Source: Canis aureus (Eukaryota > Chordata > Mammalia > Carnivora > Canidae). Taken from it: 64,000 bases of DNA. A program made the translations under genes and the position numbers. Positions within the stretch are counted from its first letter, which is position 1, and every line of letters begins with the position of its first letter. The notes under the pieces are model-generated. The model had not been told where the DNA came from, did no database searches, and saw nothing but the letters and a program-made list of their open reading frames with translations. This document shows positions 1-14,800 of this stretch, piece by piece. The stretch lies in NCBI RefSeq assembly GCF_053574225.1, contig NC_135616.1:52301001-52365000 (forward strand), in the 5' to 3' direction.

Positions 1-477
1 AGTGTGGAAAGAAACGTCCAAGAGTATAGACACAGAAAGGGAAGTCACTGGTCATTTTTATAAGTAAAAGGGAAGCGTAGAAGCTTTCCATAAATACTTT
101 GCAAATTTACTTTAATTCTTCCTTATTTGGTGTTCTTTCCTTTGCAACTTATTTTGCATTTTGGATTAGAATATCTATAGAATATTTCAATTATAAAAGG
201 GCACAGCTTTTATTCTGCTGAACATTTTATTTTAGTTTATTTAGGACATTGAGTTTTATTTAGATATGTGTAAATGTCAAAAATTAGTTTTCTGTAATTT
301 GTAAAAACCGTAAATCAATAATGTGACACTTATTTTAAAAATTATTTTGAAACTTTCTAACTGTATTGCCTATCTTAACAAATGTCTAAACTGTTCAGCA
401 GATAGTTTTAAATTATGAAGAAACTCACCCCATATGACATTTGAATGTCCTCAGAGCTCTGTTTTCTTTTTTTGTAG

Positions 478-562
478 TTATTCATTCATTGTTGGATATC
501 TGCTCTGTTATTTCCAGTATGGACCATGCGTTTCATGCCAATACTTGGAAATTTATAATTAA
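478..562 (+). CDS. FIRRM: FIRRM coding exon (first in window)
   Basis: Acceptor tttgtag before 478 and donor gtaagt at 563. It encodes SSMDHAFHANTWKF and ends with two bases of a Lys codon completed by the next exon. The 5' base of its first codon (G of Val) comes from an exon outside the window. Confidence 0.88.
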
Positions 563-3500
563 GTAAGTTTTTTTTTTTTTTGCTTTTGCTTTTTGTAATG
601 TATTTTCAATATCCAAAATCTTAATTATCTCCTGTCCTGGGGCCTTCTTACACTCTCTCCCTCTGCTTGGGTTGCTCCTCTCCATACTCTGCATCTTGCT
701 GACTCCTGTTTATCCTTCACATGTCAGCTTAAGTGTTACGTCCTTGTGATAGTGGTCTTTGCTCTTCTTACCCTGAGAATGAGTTATTTTAGATCTTTAC
801 TATAGTATCCTGGACTTTTCTAGCTTAGTATTTCTCACAACTGTAATTAATTATTCTTAAAATTATTTAATGTTCTCTCTTGTGCTAGACCACAAGTTCC
901 ATGCAGACAGGGCAGAGATTATATCTTCATTCACTTGTCCATCCTCAAGGCCTAGCAGAATATGTGGAATGTTAGTAAGAGTTCAATAAATTTCATAAAG
1001 AGGAATAAGAAATTAGCCACTTAATAAAGCTAACATGACCACTTTAGAGGTAACATCAGCATGTTTTAATGATGCCATGTCTAATAGAGATGATGCATTA
1101 TGATTTTTACATGTTACTTCAAGTCATATTTTTATGGTCCTATGTTACTTGATGTGTTACTTATGACTGTATTCTTTTTTTTTTTTATTCATTTAGGCAG
1201 AGCCTTAAGCACCAGTCAGTTATAAAGAGTCAGCTGAAACACAGAGATATAATCACCAGCTTGTGTGAGGACATTCTTTTCTCCTTCCATTCCTGTTTAC
1301 AGTTAGCCGAGCAGATAACACAGTCAGATGCACAGGTAAGTATGGTGTGACAGCAGCTCTATGTTCATTAGGCAGTTACTCAGTCTCATTTGAATCTATG
1401 TATCAGTTTACCTCAAAGGGTTTTGATTTGTTTTTTTGTGGGCATTTTTTTCAATCTATGATTATTTATAGTCCATAATTATTTTTCACCCCAAACATCG
1501 CATTAGACTCCTACCTGTATTCTGTCTAGAAACTGGCTGTTGTCCCTCCCACCCACCCCCATCCCCAGCTTTTTATGTAATAACTGGTTTAGACAAGGCA
1601 TTATCTTCAGAATTCTTTCATTCTTTCCTACCCGAGGTCACAGATCTAACTCCTTAGTCCTGTATTTATTTCAGGTCGTGTGATAGAAGCACAGACTGTT
1701 CTTCACCAACCCTATAGTGATGGGATATGCAGCTGTGTGTGTATGTGTCTGTGGGCTCAAAATCATGCACACTTATATTTATTTTGATTTCAAAAAGTTA
1801 CAGTGTTGAATTGGCATCCCATTTATGAAACATACTGTATTAAAATTTATAAGTTTATTGGAAATTAATAGTTCATTTTCCTATAACAGTTTTATACATA
1901 ATGACTTTTGTTCTCAGACTAGCCCTTTAAATTTTATTTAACCCATAATGGCCCTAAATTATAGGATTAATAGTTTTCAGGACCTAAGAGTTATATGTAA
2001 TAATTTCGGTGGGAAAATGAGTTAAATATTCTTCCGTAAAGTAACAGTAACCTCCCTTCCCATTGTGGACTTGCTAGCGGATACAGGCAATTCATTTGTA
2101 CCTGTGCCCCTCCCTACCCAGCAGCCATGGGGGTGGATGTGTAAGTTCCTCCCTTTGCTACACAGGGTTGCAACTCCAGGAGCAGAGGTTATCTGGAAGG
2201 ACCCACCCAAGGGGAGGACAGTAGTTTGAAAAGGAGTTCTGAAGTTGGTAAGAAGGAACTGAGGAGCAGCTGTAAGACTTTAGGGTCACCTTTTCCTTCT
2301 TGTTTCTCTTCTTTTTCTCTTATCTATTCTCCCCTTACATTCTTTCTTTTCTCCTTTTCTTTCCCACCCCTACTTCCTTGCATCAAGTCTCCTTTCCAGT
2401 TCCCCTCACTCTTCTGTGAGGAGGGGGCATTTGGCTGAGTATCTTGTGTTGTGGCAGGAAGGTTGTTCTTCACTTCTGTCCTGTATGTCTATATCCTCAA
2501 CCCCAACCTCCTCTTGTCTTGCTTTCCTTCTTAAGTTGACCCCACAGACCCTCCAGCTAGTGCTGGGAGAGTAAAATTAGAAGAGATTTGGGACAGGAGA
2601 AACATGGAGAGAGTCCAAGCAATAGTATAATGGAAGAGAAAAGAGAAGTCCTGATGGTGCCTGACCAGGGTGGCTATTAGTACACAGAATAGTTAACGTT
2701 CAGCTTCTATACACCATTTGTATGTAGAAATCAAAGAATAAATTATAAACTATCCTAACCATCCAAGCAAATTTTCATGCTTTCCTTGTGAAAATTTGGC
2801 ACTGATAAAGGGACTAGCACTACTCACTGTCCATTGCCTGAAATGGAGTTTTGAGGTTCTGTGGTTTCTCCCTTCTGAACTCTAAATTCTGAGCAGCAAC
2901 GCCCTCTGCTGTTCACTATTGATATTTATTCAGGAATTAAATGATTACTTTAAGTCTTCCAAGCAATTTTCTCGCTTTGTTTTCAAAAGCATCAAAATAA
3001 AACTACCAAATTTAATAGCTGCTATGCTATTTATGAAAGCATACAGATGTATCAGTCCCTGTAGTAGGTTCCTAGGCCTGCTATAAGGGCACCTGGGTGG
3101 CTGAGTGGGTGAGCATCTGCCTTTGACTCAGGTGGTGACTCATGTGGTGATCCTGGGGTTTTGGGATTGAGGTCTGTATCGGGCTCTCTGCAGGGAACTT
3201 GCTTCTCCCTCTGCCTCTCTCTGTGTCTCTCATGAATAAATAAAATCTAAAAAAAAAAAAAAAAAAAAAAAAAGATGAAATTACCACAGGCATGCCTAGG
3301 TGGCTCAGTGGTTGAGCATCTGTCTTTGGCTGAGGTTGTGATCCCAGGGTCCTGGGATGGAGTCCCGCATCAGGCTCCCTGCAGGGAGCCTGCTTCTCCC
3401 TCTGCCTATGTGTCTGCCTCTCTCTCTCTGTCTCTCGTGAGTAAATAAATAAAATCTTAAAAAAAAAATTACCATAAATTGAGTGCCTTACACAATTTAT

Positions 3501-3978
3501 TATTCCATAGTTCTAGAGGAGACAAGTCTATAATGTATCAGAAGGAACATGTTCTTTTGAAAGGTCTAGGGTAGAGTCTGCTCCATGCCATTCTGTTAGC
3601 TTCTGGTGTCACTGGCATTCCTTGGTGTATAGCTGCAGAACTCCTTTCTCTGCCTCCATCATCACGTGATATTCTCTCTCTGGGTCCTCACATCATCTTC
3701 ATATAAGGACAAGACACCAGTCATACTGAACTGAGGGTATACCCTATTCCAGTGTAGCTTCAGCCTACCTAATTATATCTTTCCAAATAAAGTCATATTC
3801 TGTGGTACTGGGGATTAAAACTTTAACATATCTTTTTAACAGTCTCCTAAGATTGACATTTATTCTCTATTAAGTTTTGAACACAGTTTCAAAAAGAGAA
3901 TGTCATATTAGATTTTTTAACATATAGTTTTTTAACACCAGTGATTTAGTTTTTCTTTTTTAAATTTTTTTTAAGGGT

Positions 3979-4017
<39 letters not shown>

Positions 4018-4982
4018 TGAGAAACACAGAGAGAGAGAGAGAGGGGCAGAGACACAGGCAGAGGGAGAAGCAGGCTTCATGCAAGGAGCCTGATGTGGGA
4101 CTCGATCCCGGGTCTCCAGGATCACACCCTGGGCTGCAGGCGGTGCTAAACCGCTGCGCCACCGGGGCTGCCCAGTGATTTAGTTTTTCTATAAAGATAG
4201 GGAAATTTATTTATCAGGCATTTAAAAATAAATTTAATTTCCACTGTAATTGCTACCTTTGTTTATATAATGCTTATAGAAATTGATATTTGGAAAATAA
4301 ACATATACTTTTCCATATAAATATATAGCTTATTATAAATGTAAAAATACTTTTTTAAAAGATTATTTATTTGAGAGAGAGCATGTGCACAGGGAAACGG
4401 AGTGGGAGAAGTAGACTCTCCATTGAGTAGGGAGCCCAATGTGGGGCTCCATCCAAAGGTAGGTGCTTTAACCAACTGAGCCACCCAGGTGCCCGTAAAA
4501 TATTTTTAATCGAAGTATAGTAGGCTTACAATATTATATTAGTTTCAGATATACTACATAATGATTTGTTGACATTTGTGGGCAATATTAAAATGCTCAT
4601 CACAATTAAGTTACCACTTGTCACCATATAAAGTTATTACAATACCATGGAGTATATTCCCTATGCTGTACCTTTCATTCTTGCAGCTTTTCATTCCTTA
4701 ACTGGAAGCTTGTGCCCCTCACTCCCCTTCACCCTTTTTGGTCATCCTCTTACATCATCTTCCACCCCCACCTCTGGCAACCATCATTTTGTTCTCTGTA
4801 CTTAATGAGTCTGTTTCTGTTTTGTTTTGTTTTGTTTTTTAGATTCCACATGTAAGTGAAATCACATAGTACCTGTCTTTCTTGGTCTGACTTCTTTAAC
4901 TTAGTACAATATGCTCTAGATCAGTCCATGTTGCGAATGGCAAAATGTCATTCTTTTTTGTGGCTGAGTGATGATAGTCCAG

Positions 4983-5021
<39 letters not shown>

Positions 5022-5782
5022 ATGTGTGTACACATTACATCTTCTTTATCCATTTCATCTATCATTGGAAACTTACGTTCTTTCCATATCTGGGCTATTG
5101 CAAATAATGCTACAGTAAACATGGAGGTACATATATGTTTTTGAATTAATGTTTTCATTTTCTTTGGGTAGGTACCCAGATGTGGGACTACTAGATAATA
5201 TGGTATTTCTATTTTTAGTTTTATAAAGAACCACCACACTATTTTCCATGGTGTCTACCCAGTTTATTCCCACCAACTGTGCATGAGGATTCCCTTTTCT
5301 CTACACTTACTATTTCTTATTTTTTTGATGCTAGCCTTTCTGACACGTGTAAGGTGATATCTTGGTTTTGATTTACATTTTCCTAATGATAGTGATGTTG
5401 AGCTTCTTTTCATGTATCTGTTGACCATCTGTATATCTTCTTTGGAAAAATGTCTATTCAGGTCCTCTGCCCATTTTTTAATCAGATTGTCTGCTTTTTT
5501 GGTGTTGAGTCATAGGAATTCTTTATGTATTTTGGATATTAACTCATTATCAGTATATTATTTGCAACTTCTCCCTTTTGTTGCTTTTCATTTTGTTGAT
5601 GATAAACATGTACTTCTATATCTGTATGCCTATACTTAGCTTCATTGCATGCTACATTTAGCTTTATTAGTATTTTTGTTTTATTTTTAAAGAAAGGATG
5701 CTTGGTATTTAGAAACATTGAAAATGATCTCCCCACACCTTCTTTGTTGACATTAGGATGCAAACTTTTTTCTTCTTTCTTC

Positions 5783-5820
<38 letters not shown>

Positions 5821-8800
5821 CTCTCTCTCTCTCTCTCTCTCCTTCCTTCCTTCCTTCCTTCCTTCCTTCCTTCCTTCCTTCCTTTTTTTTTCTTTTAAGA
5901 GAGAAGGGGGAGGGACAGAGGGAGATCTCTAGCAAGTTCCCCTCTAAGCACAGAGCCCAATGTGGGGTTCCATTCCAGGACCCTGAGATCATGACCTGAG
6001 CCGAAATCAAGAGCTGGATGCTTAACCAACTGAGCCACCCAGGTGCCCCTATAAACTTTCTGTTTTAAGCTATTCAGTAAATCAATATGGGAAAATAAGT
6101 TTTACACTTGCTTTTTGAAAATATCAAAATAAAAAATTCTAGATTTAATGAATCTGGTTAGTAATGAAGTTTAAAACTAGATCCTCTGACCAAACGTTTT
6201 AAAATTTTCCCCTTGAATGAGAAAGAAAAATTGACAGTAGGCAAACACGATAAGTTGTATGTTACTGGCCATTCATTTAATAAGCATTTCCAGAGTTTTT
6301 ACTCTGTGTAAGTCAAATTTTTTGCCCTCAACAATTTGCCATCTAGGCCTGGAATAGTGTGATGTTTGGAGACCTGGATGTTGGCTGATAAGAGTAAAGG
6401 TAGGAACCCAATCATGAAATCAGGGAAGATTTCTTGTGATATGACATCTAAGCCTAAGATTTCTTATTGAGTATATTAGAAGGTCAGTGTAGATTCGTCT
6501 TTAATTTCTGTACTTTTAAGCTTCCATAGCACTCTATAAGAAAATTCATGTTTATTTTTATCAGAGAATGGTGAATTTTCATCTAACGTATTTCTGGTGA
6601 GGAATTGTTTCCAAACATTGTTAATAAAGATCACAATGAAGGGTCATATTTAATTAATGGATCATCCAGTTCTGTTTTGATTGGTTTCTTTAAGGTTTTG
6701 CCACATTGGAAAGAAATCAAAAATAGTCAATTAATTAATTAATTAAGATAGGGTATTTCATACTAAATTCTCAGAATTAAAGACAATAAGGTATCTATTT
6801 GACTTAATTTTATTGTACTAATTTAAGCTTTCTGGATTACAGTGTATATTAACACATAGGGAGTGACAAAACAACCCACATTTATTGAGTTAAGTTGCCT
6901 ACTTAAACCTCACCATAACTATAGGATAAGCCACATATTGCAATCTCAAAGAGGAGTTTAATAACCTTCCCAAGGTATGTAGTAGCTGTAGTAGGGCCAG
7001 AATTTCAGTCCAGACAGGATGACTCCATAGTCTCTACTCCCCCACATACACATAGCTATCTTGGTATTACCACTGTTTTATCAGTTTGCAAATTTCACAC
7101 ACACAAAACCCTCACATCATGATACAGAAATATTTAACATGGTAAGTGAAATCCTACCTTCATCTTCTAGAGAGAACCACAGGTAAAATTTTGATTTATT
7201 TTTGTGGGGTTAGGGAGCAAATTGACACACTTTTAAATAATAATAGGATGATATACATACAGTTTTACAGCTTGATTTTTCACTGAATTATCTTAGGGCT
7301 TTTTGTGTCTGTGAAGATAAATCTACCCAATTCTTTTAATAGCTCTATGCAATTAGTTTATGAAAATACCTTGAATTTATTAACCCATTCTCTAGGTGAC
7401 AGATACTTGATCCATTTCAGTTTTCACTATATAAAAAGAGTTGTATTGCATTTCTGTCCTAGCTAGGACAGACATTTCTATAGGATATATTTCCAGAAGT
7501 GGAACTGCTACTGGGTTAAGGGGATTCAACACTAGCTTTTAATAATAATGCAAAGAATGTATTATCTTATGCTCCCAGAAATGGTAAAACAAAGTGCCTA
7601 TTACCCCACTTCTTCAGTAACTTTGGGATATTACCAGTCTTTTTTTTTTTTTCATATTTGCTAATCAAATAGCCTTTTCCTCAAAAGGTACAGAATGAGG
7701 TCATAATTTGAATTTTTTCAGTATTAGTTTATTGGCAATTTGTATTTTCTGTGAACTGCCTTCTCATGTATTTTTCCTGTTTTCTTTCACATGTCATTCT
7801 TTTATTAATTTGAAACTTTTTTTCTTTTGACCATCTGTTGATCTCCATATAGCAAAAAGCAGTAAGGTATTTAAATTTCTTTCACTTTCAGACCAACCAG
7901 GAATGATCACCTACCTCTTTTGCTTCATAACTTAAGATTTCTCTTCAGTAGAGTTTAATTTTTTGAAATATCTGTCATTTGGTATTTGTGTTGCTACTAA
8001 CAATTCAGAGAAGAATTATGTTTGCTTGGAAAAGATTTATACTCTGTTTATTAAGAGATCTTTTTAGAAAATATTGTCTCATTTACAAGGTTAGTTAATT
8101 TCATTCTTTCTTTTTTCCTTCTTTGGAACAGGATAATGCTGATTATAGATTATTTCAGAAAACACTCAAATTGTGTCGTTTCTTTGCTAACTCCCTTTTG
8201 CACTATACTAAGGTAAGGACTATTTTTTATAATGTGTAAATGTGAAATCTATAATAAATAATAAATTGTCCTACTTCTGTCATTCCTGCCAAATTAATCT
8301 TTTGAAGGTATTTTGTCAACATATTTTATAGGTTTTCTAAAAAATATTAAATGTTGAGCATCCAGTATCTCATTTGAGTTGCTATCATTATCATGTTATT
8401 ATTTTTATTAAATTCTCTGAAGAATTATTTTTTAAGTATAAATATAAATAAAATTATAAGGACAAGCCAATTTTCAGAAGATAATTCAGTTTGGCTTTAA
8501 ATGCTGTTTATTAATTTCTATCTTATTTTTAAATTTTTAATTGAAATATTCAAAGCTTTAAAACTGTATACTAATTTTAAGAAGACTTACATATTGGGGA
8601 GTCATCAGGATAGCAATGATAGTTGAAGTTCTATGAATAGACTAGATAAGCTAGCAAGACAGAATATTTGGAGAGAAGAGCAGAAAATGCTTTAACAGCC
8701 AAAGAAACATCATTAGTAATAGGTACTGCTGATTTAAAAAAAAAAAAAAAAAAATGGTTGTCTATGTTGAATTTGTCCTTAACTTTGTCTTCCTCTCTGA

Positions 8801-11800
8801 AGGAAAAGGTAAGGCTCTCCAGTGACTTTATTACACTCAGAATTCCATGACAGGCACACTGACTCCTGACACATTGTCAGCCTGTTTGATGTGCTTCCGA
8901 ACTGGTCCTTCTGGACAACTGCTACTTACCATAGTTGGCTGCTCTAACACTCAGTTCCCTACAGTTTACAGGATGTGTATTTCTGGGTAGGGGCCCATTG
9001 GTGGAAGGGTCCTGGCACCAATGGCACTTGATAGGCAATTACCTATCTGATATTTGTTTGATATGTAGGAGGCAGAATTATGCCTAATTATGCCATTTTT
9101 AATCAATCATTTTCTATCAGAGGAATTTTTAATTTTTAAAATATATCCTCAGTTTTTTTCTATATCCTATAGTACAATAAGAACTATTTATTTTTTCCTA
9201 AGAGATAGCCTAGCCATAATGGAGCAATTACAACTGTACTCAAATCCTAACTTTGCTGGTTTTCAGCTATGTAACTTGATCAAGTTACTTGATACTTTAG
9301 CTTTCTATATTATGGAATAATAGTATGTCATAAAATTTCTGAGAGGACTAAGATAAAGTGATATACCTAAAGTCATTTGCTACATGTCTACGGAGCACTT
9401 GGTAGGTACTCAGTGATAGCTGCTAATTATGGTTTTGGTGATAGTTTTAGTGGTAAATTAGGTGCTTAGCCTTAGCCTTAGCCTTTTATTCTCATACAAG
9501 AAACTTTTTTTAACATGGCACATCCAGAATTTTATTTTATTTTGCATGCCTTTGTGAGAAGATATGTATACATACGGAGAATGAATAGAGTTGTTTTATT
9601 TTAGGAATTTCTTCCTTTACTTTCTGATTCTTGCTGTACATTGCACCAGCTTTATCTTCAGATACACAGGTAAGAAGAATGCCATGTGATTACTAAAATG
9701 TAACAGTGCCATATGAACCATACAAAGGTTAAAAGTGTATGCCATTTAAAATAAAACACAAGAGTAATTTTTTTACTATTTTAGTATATTTTTATCTGCT
9801 TGTTTAAAATAATTGAAGATTTAAAGAGTAGATTCCATGTGAGTTTTACTTCTCTTTGTATTCTTAACTAGTACCTTGTAACAGGTACCTTATACCTATA
9901 CTACCTTAACTAGTACCTTATACCAATTATACCTTATAATTGGTATGATGATAAATACCAAAGGCCAAAAAAAAAAAGAGGTTATATATACATGGATATA
10001 TTGTTTTTTATCTTTGTAGCTTTTTGTTTTATTTCTAGAAATTTAAGTCAAGTAGTAGTTAACTCCGTCTCAGAAAAACAAAACAAAACAAAAAGTGAAT
10101 TACAGTAAAGAATCATTTAAATAGGGGCTGAGTGATATGTGTAATTGCAGACCTCCAAGGAGCCCTCAATTTGACTCTAAAATACTCTGTCAACTCATTT
10201 GTCCAGCAGTCCTCTATTCTCCTAGACAGCATTTTCCATGCCTCTCCTTCCTTAAACTTTCCACATCTCTCACCCCTCCTCCCCATTCTCCTTGTCAGTT
10301 CATGTCCTCACTGTGTCTGTCACTGAAAAAGATGAAAGCATGATTTCCTCCACACGTTGACTGTGCTGCTTGGGTCTTGGTCTGCATATTCCCTGTTCCC
10401 GTGAAGGAGTTTTCTGTGCACCTGCCCAAGGCGAGCCTCCATGCCTGCACTGGTTCATCTGCCTGCACATGTTCAAGGACCTTGCTCAAGCAACTGTTTC
10501 CTTTCCCTCTTGCATCAGTAGTCTTCCCTCCCTACCGGGTTTTCCTTGTCAATATCCAGCATGTTGTTATTTTTCTTATGGTAAGAATACAAAACTAAAC
10601 CTCTCAACTTCATATCCTCCTCCACATGCCTTCCACTTCTGTTTAAAACAAACTCCTAGGAGTTGTCTGTCTATATCACTGTCTCTACTTTGTTTTCTTG
10701 GGACTGTTCTAGACAGGCTTTCCATTCCATCACTTCACTAGAACTTCTCGTCAAGGTCATCAGTGACATCCACATTGCTACATCCAGTGGTCACTTTTCA
10801 GCCTCATCTTATGTAACCTGTCTGTAGCATTTGATCCTTCTTTTTGAACTTTTTCTTCCATTGGCTTCTAGAATACTTCTCCCTCTTATTCTCTTCTAAC
10901 CTCACTGGCTGCTTCTCCTCAACAGGTTCCTTGTCTACCCAGCTGAAGTTGAGTGTGCCTCAGCGGCTGGTCTTGGTCCTCAGGCTTCATTTCTCTCTTA
11001 GGTCATTTTGTCTCATGATAAGAGTGTCTCCCCCTTTAATGTCGAACTCTGCCAGTTGGGGCATCTGCACTTACATCCACCCAGACCAAACTCTTGATTC
11101 CCACCCATTCCATCTCTACCCCTGACAAAATCTGCTTCCCTAGTAGCATCCTCATTTCAGTTTAAATGAAAACTCTGGGGGCGCCTGGGTGGCTCAGTCA
11201 GTTAAGCATCTGACTTCGTTTCAGCTCAGGTCATGATTTTAGGGTTGTGGGATTGAGCCCCATGTTGGGCACCATGCACAGTGAGAAGTCTGCTCGAGAT
11301 TTTCTCTCCTCCTCCCTCTGCCAGTACTCAGTCCTTCCCCCCCAAATACATAACAGGCAGCTCTGTTCTTCAAATTGATCAGGCCAAAAAACCTTGCTAT
11401 CATCGCTGACATTTTTTTCTATGTGCCATTCATTAGCAAATCGTCAGTATCGCCTCCAGTATAGACATATTCAGTGTGTATTCGATGTGTTTACCTATTG
11501 AATGCGGCCATTTCTTACCACGAGAACTGCTCACATCCAATGCCATACAGTACTGTGTTCTTACCTGGGTTTCCACAGAGAGCATCCTATCCTGGCCTAG
11601 TCTGTTGGCCAAAGTGAGTGAAGAGACATCAGTGAGATCACTGAACTTCTCTGTACCAACCCACAAATGATTCACTATACAAACAGAATTCAGTAGAATT
11701 TCCTGTCTACCGTACCTTGTTTTATTTTATTTTTCTCCATGGCACTTACTAACATCTGTTATATTATGGATTTACTTGCTTACTTGTTTGCTAACTGCCC

Positions 11801-14800
11801 CCTTCATTAGCATGTGAACTTTATAAACGCTGTGACCTTGTACATTCTGTTTTCTACTGTGTTACGTGCTCTTGGAACAGTGCATGGCATGTATACACAT
11901 GCATTTAAGAAATACTTGTCACATAAATTAATTAAATACAACATTTGATTGAAAAACAAGTACTTGCTTTGATGCTTAGTAGCTGTAGTTCAAGTCCATG
12001 GAGTTTCACTATATATTTTATTAATATATATCTTTCACCTTACTTATACCTTAATCCTCACCAGCAACTCTGAATCAACACCACAAATGAAGAATCAGGC
12101 AGTCAAATGAATGAACCAAAGTCACACAACTAGTAACTGACAGACTGTTGCTTTTCCATTACACTATAAAGGCCTTAAGTGTTTCTTTAAGTGCATCCTT
12201 TAAATGCATCCCTTTAAATGATGTTATTCCCTGTTAGACAGGGTTTTCTTAGGTATCTTCAAGTTAAATAACAAGTTAAATATCCTCAAAATAACGTGGC
12301 AAAAAGTACACGTCTTACTTCACATAGGTTTGACTAAAGTTTTGTTTCAACTCTATATACTGAGACGTCTTCCATGAAAAAGTCTTTGAATTGTCATTCA
12401 GGACTAGTGTACAGTTTAATTCTTACAAAGCCCTTGTTTCTGAGTATTAATTCAAATCAACTTTTAACAGAAGTGACAAAGCCACAATTTATCAGAATAT
12501 CTTTCTATATGTCATGTTTTTACTGGTTATTTGATATTCATATTTTCATGATCTTTTTTTTTTAAGATTTATTCATTTTTATTTTAGAGAGAAAAAGTGG
12601 GTGGAGGGGCAGAGGGAGAGAGAGATCTCCAAGAGACTCCCTGCTGAGTTTGGAGCCCAGGGTGGGTCTCCATCCCAGAACCCAAAATCAGGACCTGAGT
12701 CAAGAGTCAGATGTTTAACCAACTGAGCCACCTAGACACTCCTTCGTGGTCTTTTTTTAAGGATACTACTGTTAAGATGGTATTAAAATGACCAAAATAA
12801 TAGTAAGGATTTTTCTAAGATTATAAACTTCTAATTCCGTAGAATTATATTCATGTTACTTAGTTTGGAGGTCTTCATACAATTGTGGTATCAATTTAGT
12901 GCTTTGAATTTTGTTTTATAAAATCCATGCTACATATTTTTTATATATTTTGCTGCTAGAAGAAATTGGTTTGCAGTACTTATGTCTACCTAAAATTAGA
13001 AGAAACCTATTAATGGATGAACTTTTTTCTCTTTCTAGCAAGTTTCCTCCCAGCCTATATGCTGCCCAGATCTCTAAAGCACAACAGGAGGAAATAGCAG
13101 GTACTTTCCTAGTTACACTGGATCCACTCATCAATCAGCTTCTCACGTTCCAACCTTTTGTACAAGTGGTTTTGGACAGTAAATTAGGTAAGCTTCAAAA
13201 CAGATTTAATCTTAAACCTTCTAATAATTATGATTGTTAGAGACAGGGTTATTTCCTTTTTGTAATCATCCTTTTTAAAGATTATTATTTAAGATTCCTT
13301 CTACTTTTTCTTTAAATGAGAAAAACAGTCCAAGGAAACAGTTATGCCTCTGATAGCTGTTGAAAATACATAGAGTATATTTTTACTAATTTGTTATAAC
13401 TTAATGCATATGTTTTTATCTCCTGTAAGAGCTGCCGAGTGAACTACAGTTCCCACAATGTCTCCTGCTGGTTGTCATCATGGATAAGCTGCCCTCTCAG
13501 CCTGAGAATGTGCAGGCCCTGTGGTGCACAGAAAGCCAGCTCACAGAAGCTACAACCAGGTAGAAAACGGGGTGGTGTTTTTATCCAGTCATCTCACAGA
13601 TGGTGTAGAATGCCCTGTCATTTGGAATGATCTTGAAATTAAGTTTTTGTTTACATCAGATATGCTAGTTAATTGCTGTGTAGACCTCATATGTATTGGT
13701 ACTTTATAGATATAAAAAATAGAAGTCTATAAGAGATGATAAAAATATTTTAATTTTATTCAGTATTTTAGAAGTTTTTGCCTGAGACCTAATGTTATAA
13801 ACATTGCACGTCAGAAGGTAGATGTATTTACCAACATTTAAAGATGAGTTCTGTTAAATAGAATGCTGGATTCTTAAGTTCTGTCCTAGGAAATTTCCTC
13901 ATTTGTCCCCCTGGCCACCACCAGGCTGTAGCATCTTACTGCAGGGGTGATTGCTGTGCTGGAGCGCTCAGCCTCTCCTTGAGCGCACTCTGTGTGCCAG
14001 AGCAGGTCACCTCCTGAAGCCCTGTTGTGAGCCTCCTGATCCTGCTTACACAGCAAAGCCGATGCCAGGCTGCCCAGCTTTGGGCTCCAAGTCTGGCCCT
14101 CTGCCGCCACCCCCGAGTGGTGCCCCTCATCTTGTCACTCATGTAGTTTTCTGAACACATGCCTCACTTTGGTCACACTGGCTGTTCACACCTGCCGTCT
14201 CCTTGTACTTTGTCATCTTTGCCTGTGTATATTTTGCCTGTGTATAATTTGTTATTCAAATCCTCTATGAAGATTTCTTAAACTATTTCAATCTTAAAAT
14301 AATCCCTCTCTGTTTTATACCTGTTTTCTATTTTCTATGTAATACCTAATATATATTTAAATTTCGGGTTCTTTGATTAATTTTAATTTTATCTTTATGT
14401 AGTTCAGTACTATAATAAATATGTGATAAATGATAAAAAAAAAAAAAGTACAGGAAAATTCTCCTTTAAGGAATTTGTCTAACAGTGACTATATTTTATT
14501 TTTATGGTGACATATTCACACATATTGGAAACTGTCATTGATATACACCTCTTGAGACATTTTGCTTTGTGAAAGTAACCCTCCATATTACCATGTTATT
14601 ATGATACCTGCTAAATGTTAAATGTGAATAGTGAGAGGTTCAGTGTTCTCAATTTCCCTGCAGGGTATCTCTACTCAAAGCCATTTTCTACAGTTTTGAG
14701 CAATGTGCTGGTGAACTGTCTCTGCCTGTTCATTTACAAGGAATAAAGAGTAAAGGGCAAATGGAAGTTGCTGTCACCTTGTATGAGCATGTTTGCGTAC

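Noticed and set aside
4982..5029. CRISPR-like or phage-like repeat array
   Set aside because: Simple microsatellite; the window is plainly mammalian.
5753..6010. Low-complexity KEGR/ERER and SFFL/SLSL frames
   Set aside because: Translation of the CTTT/CT/CCTT microsatellite.
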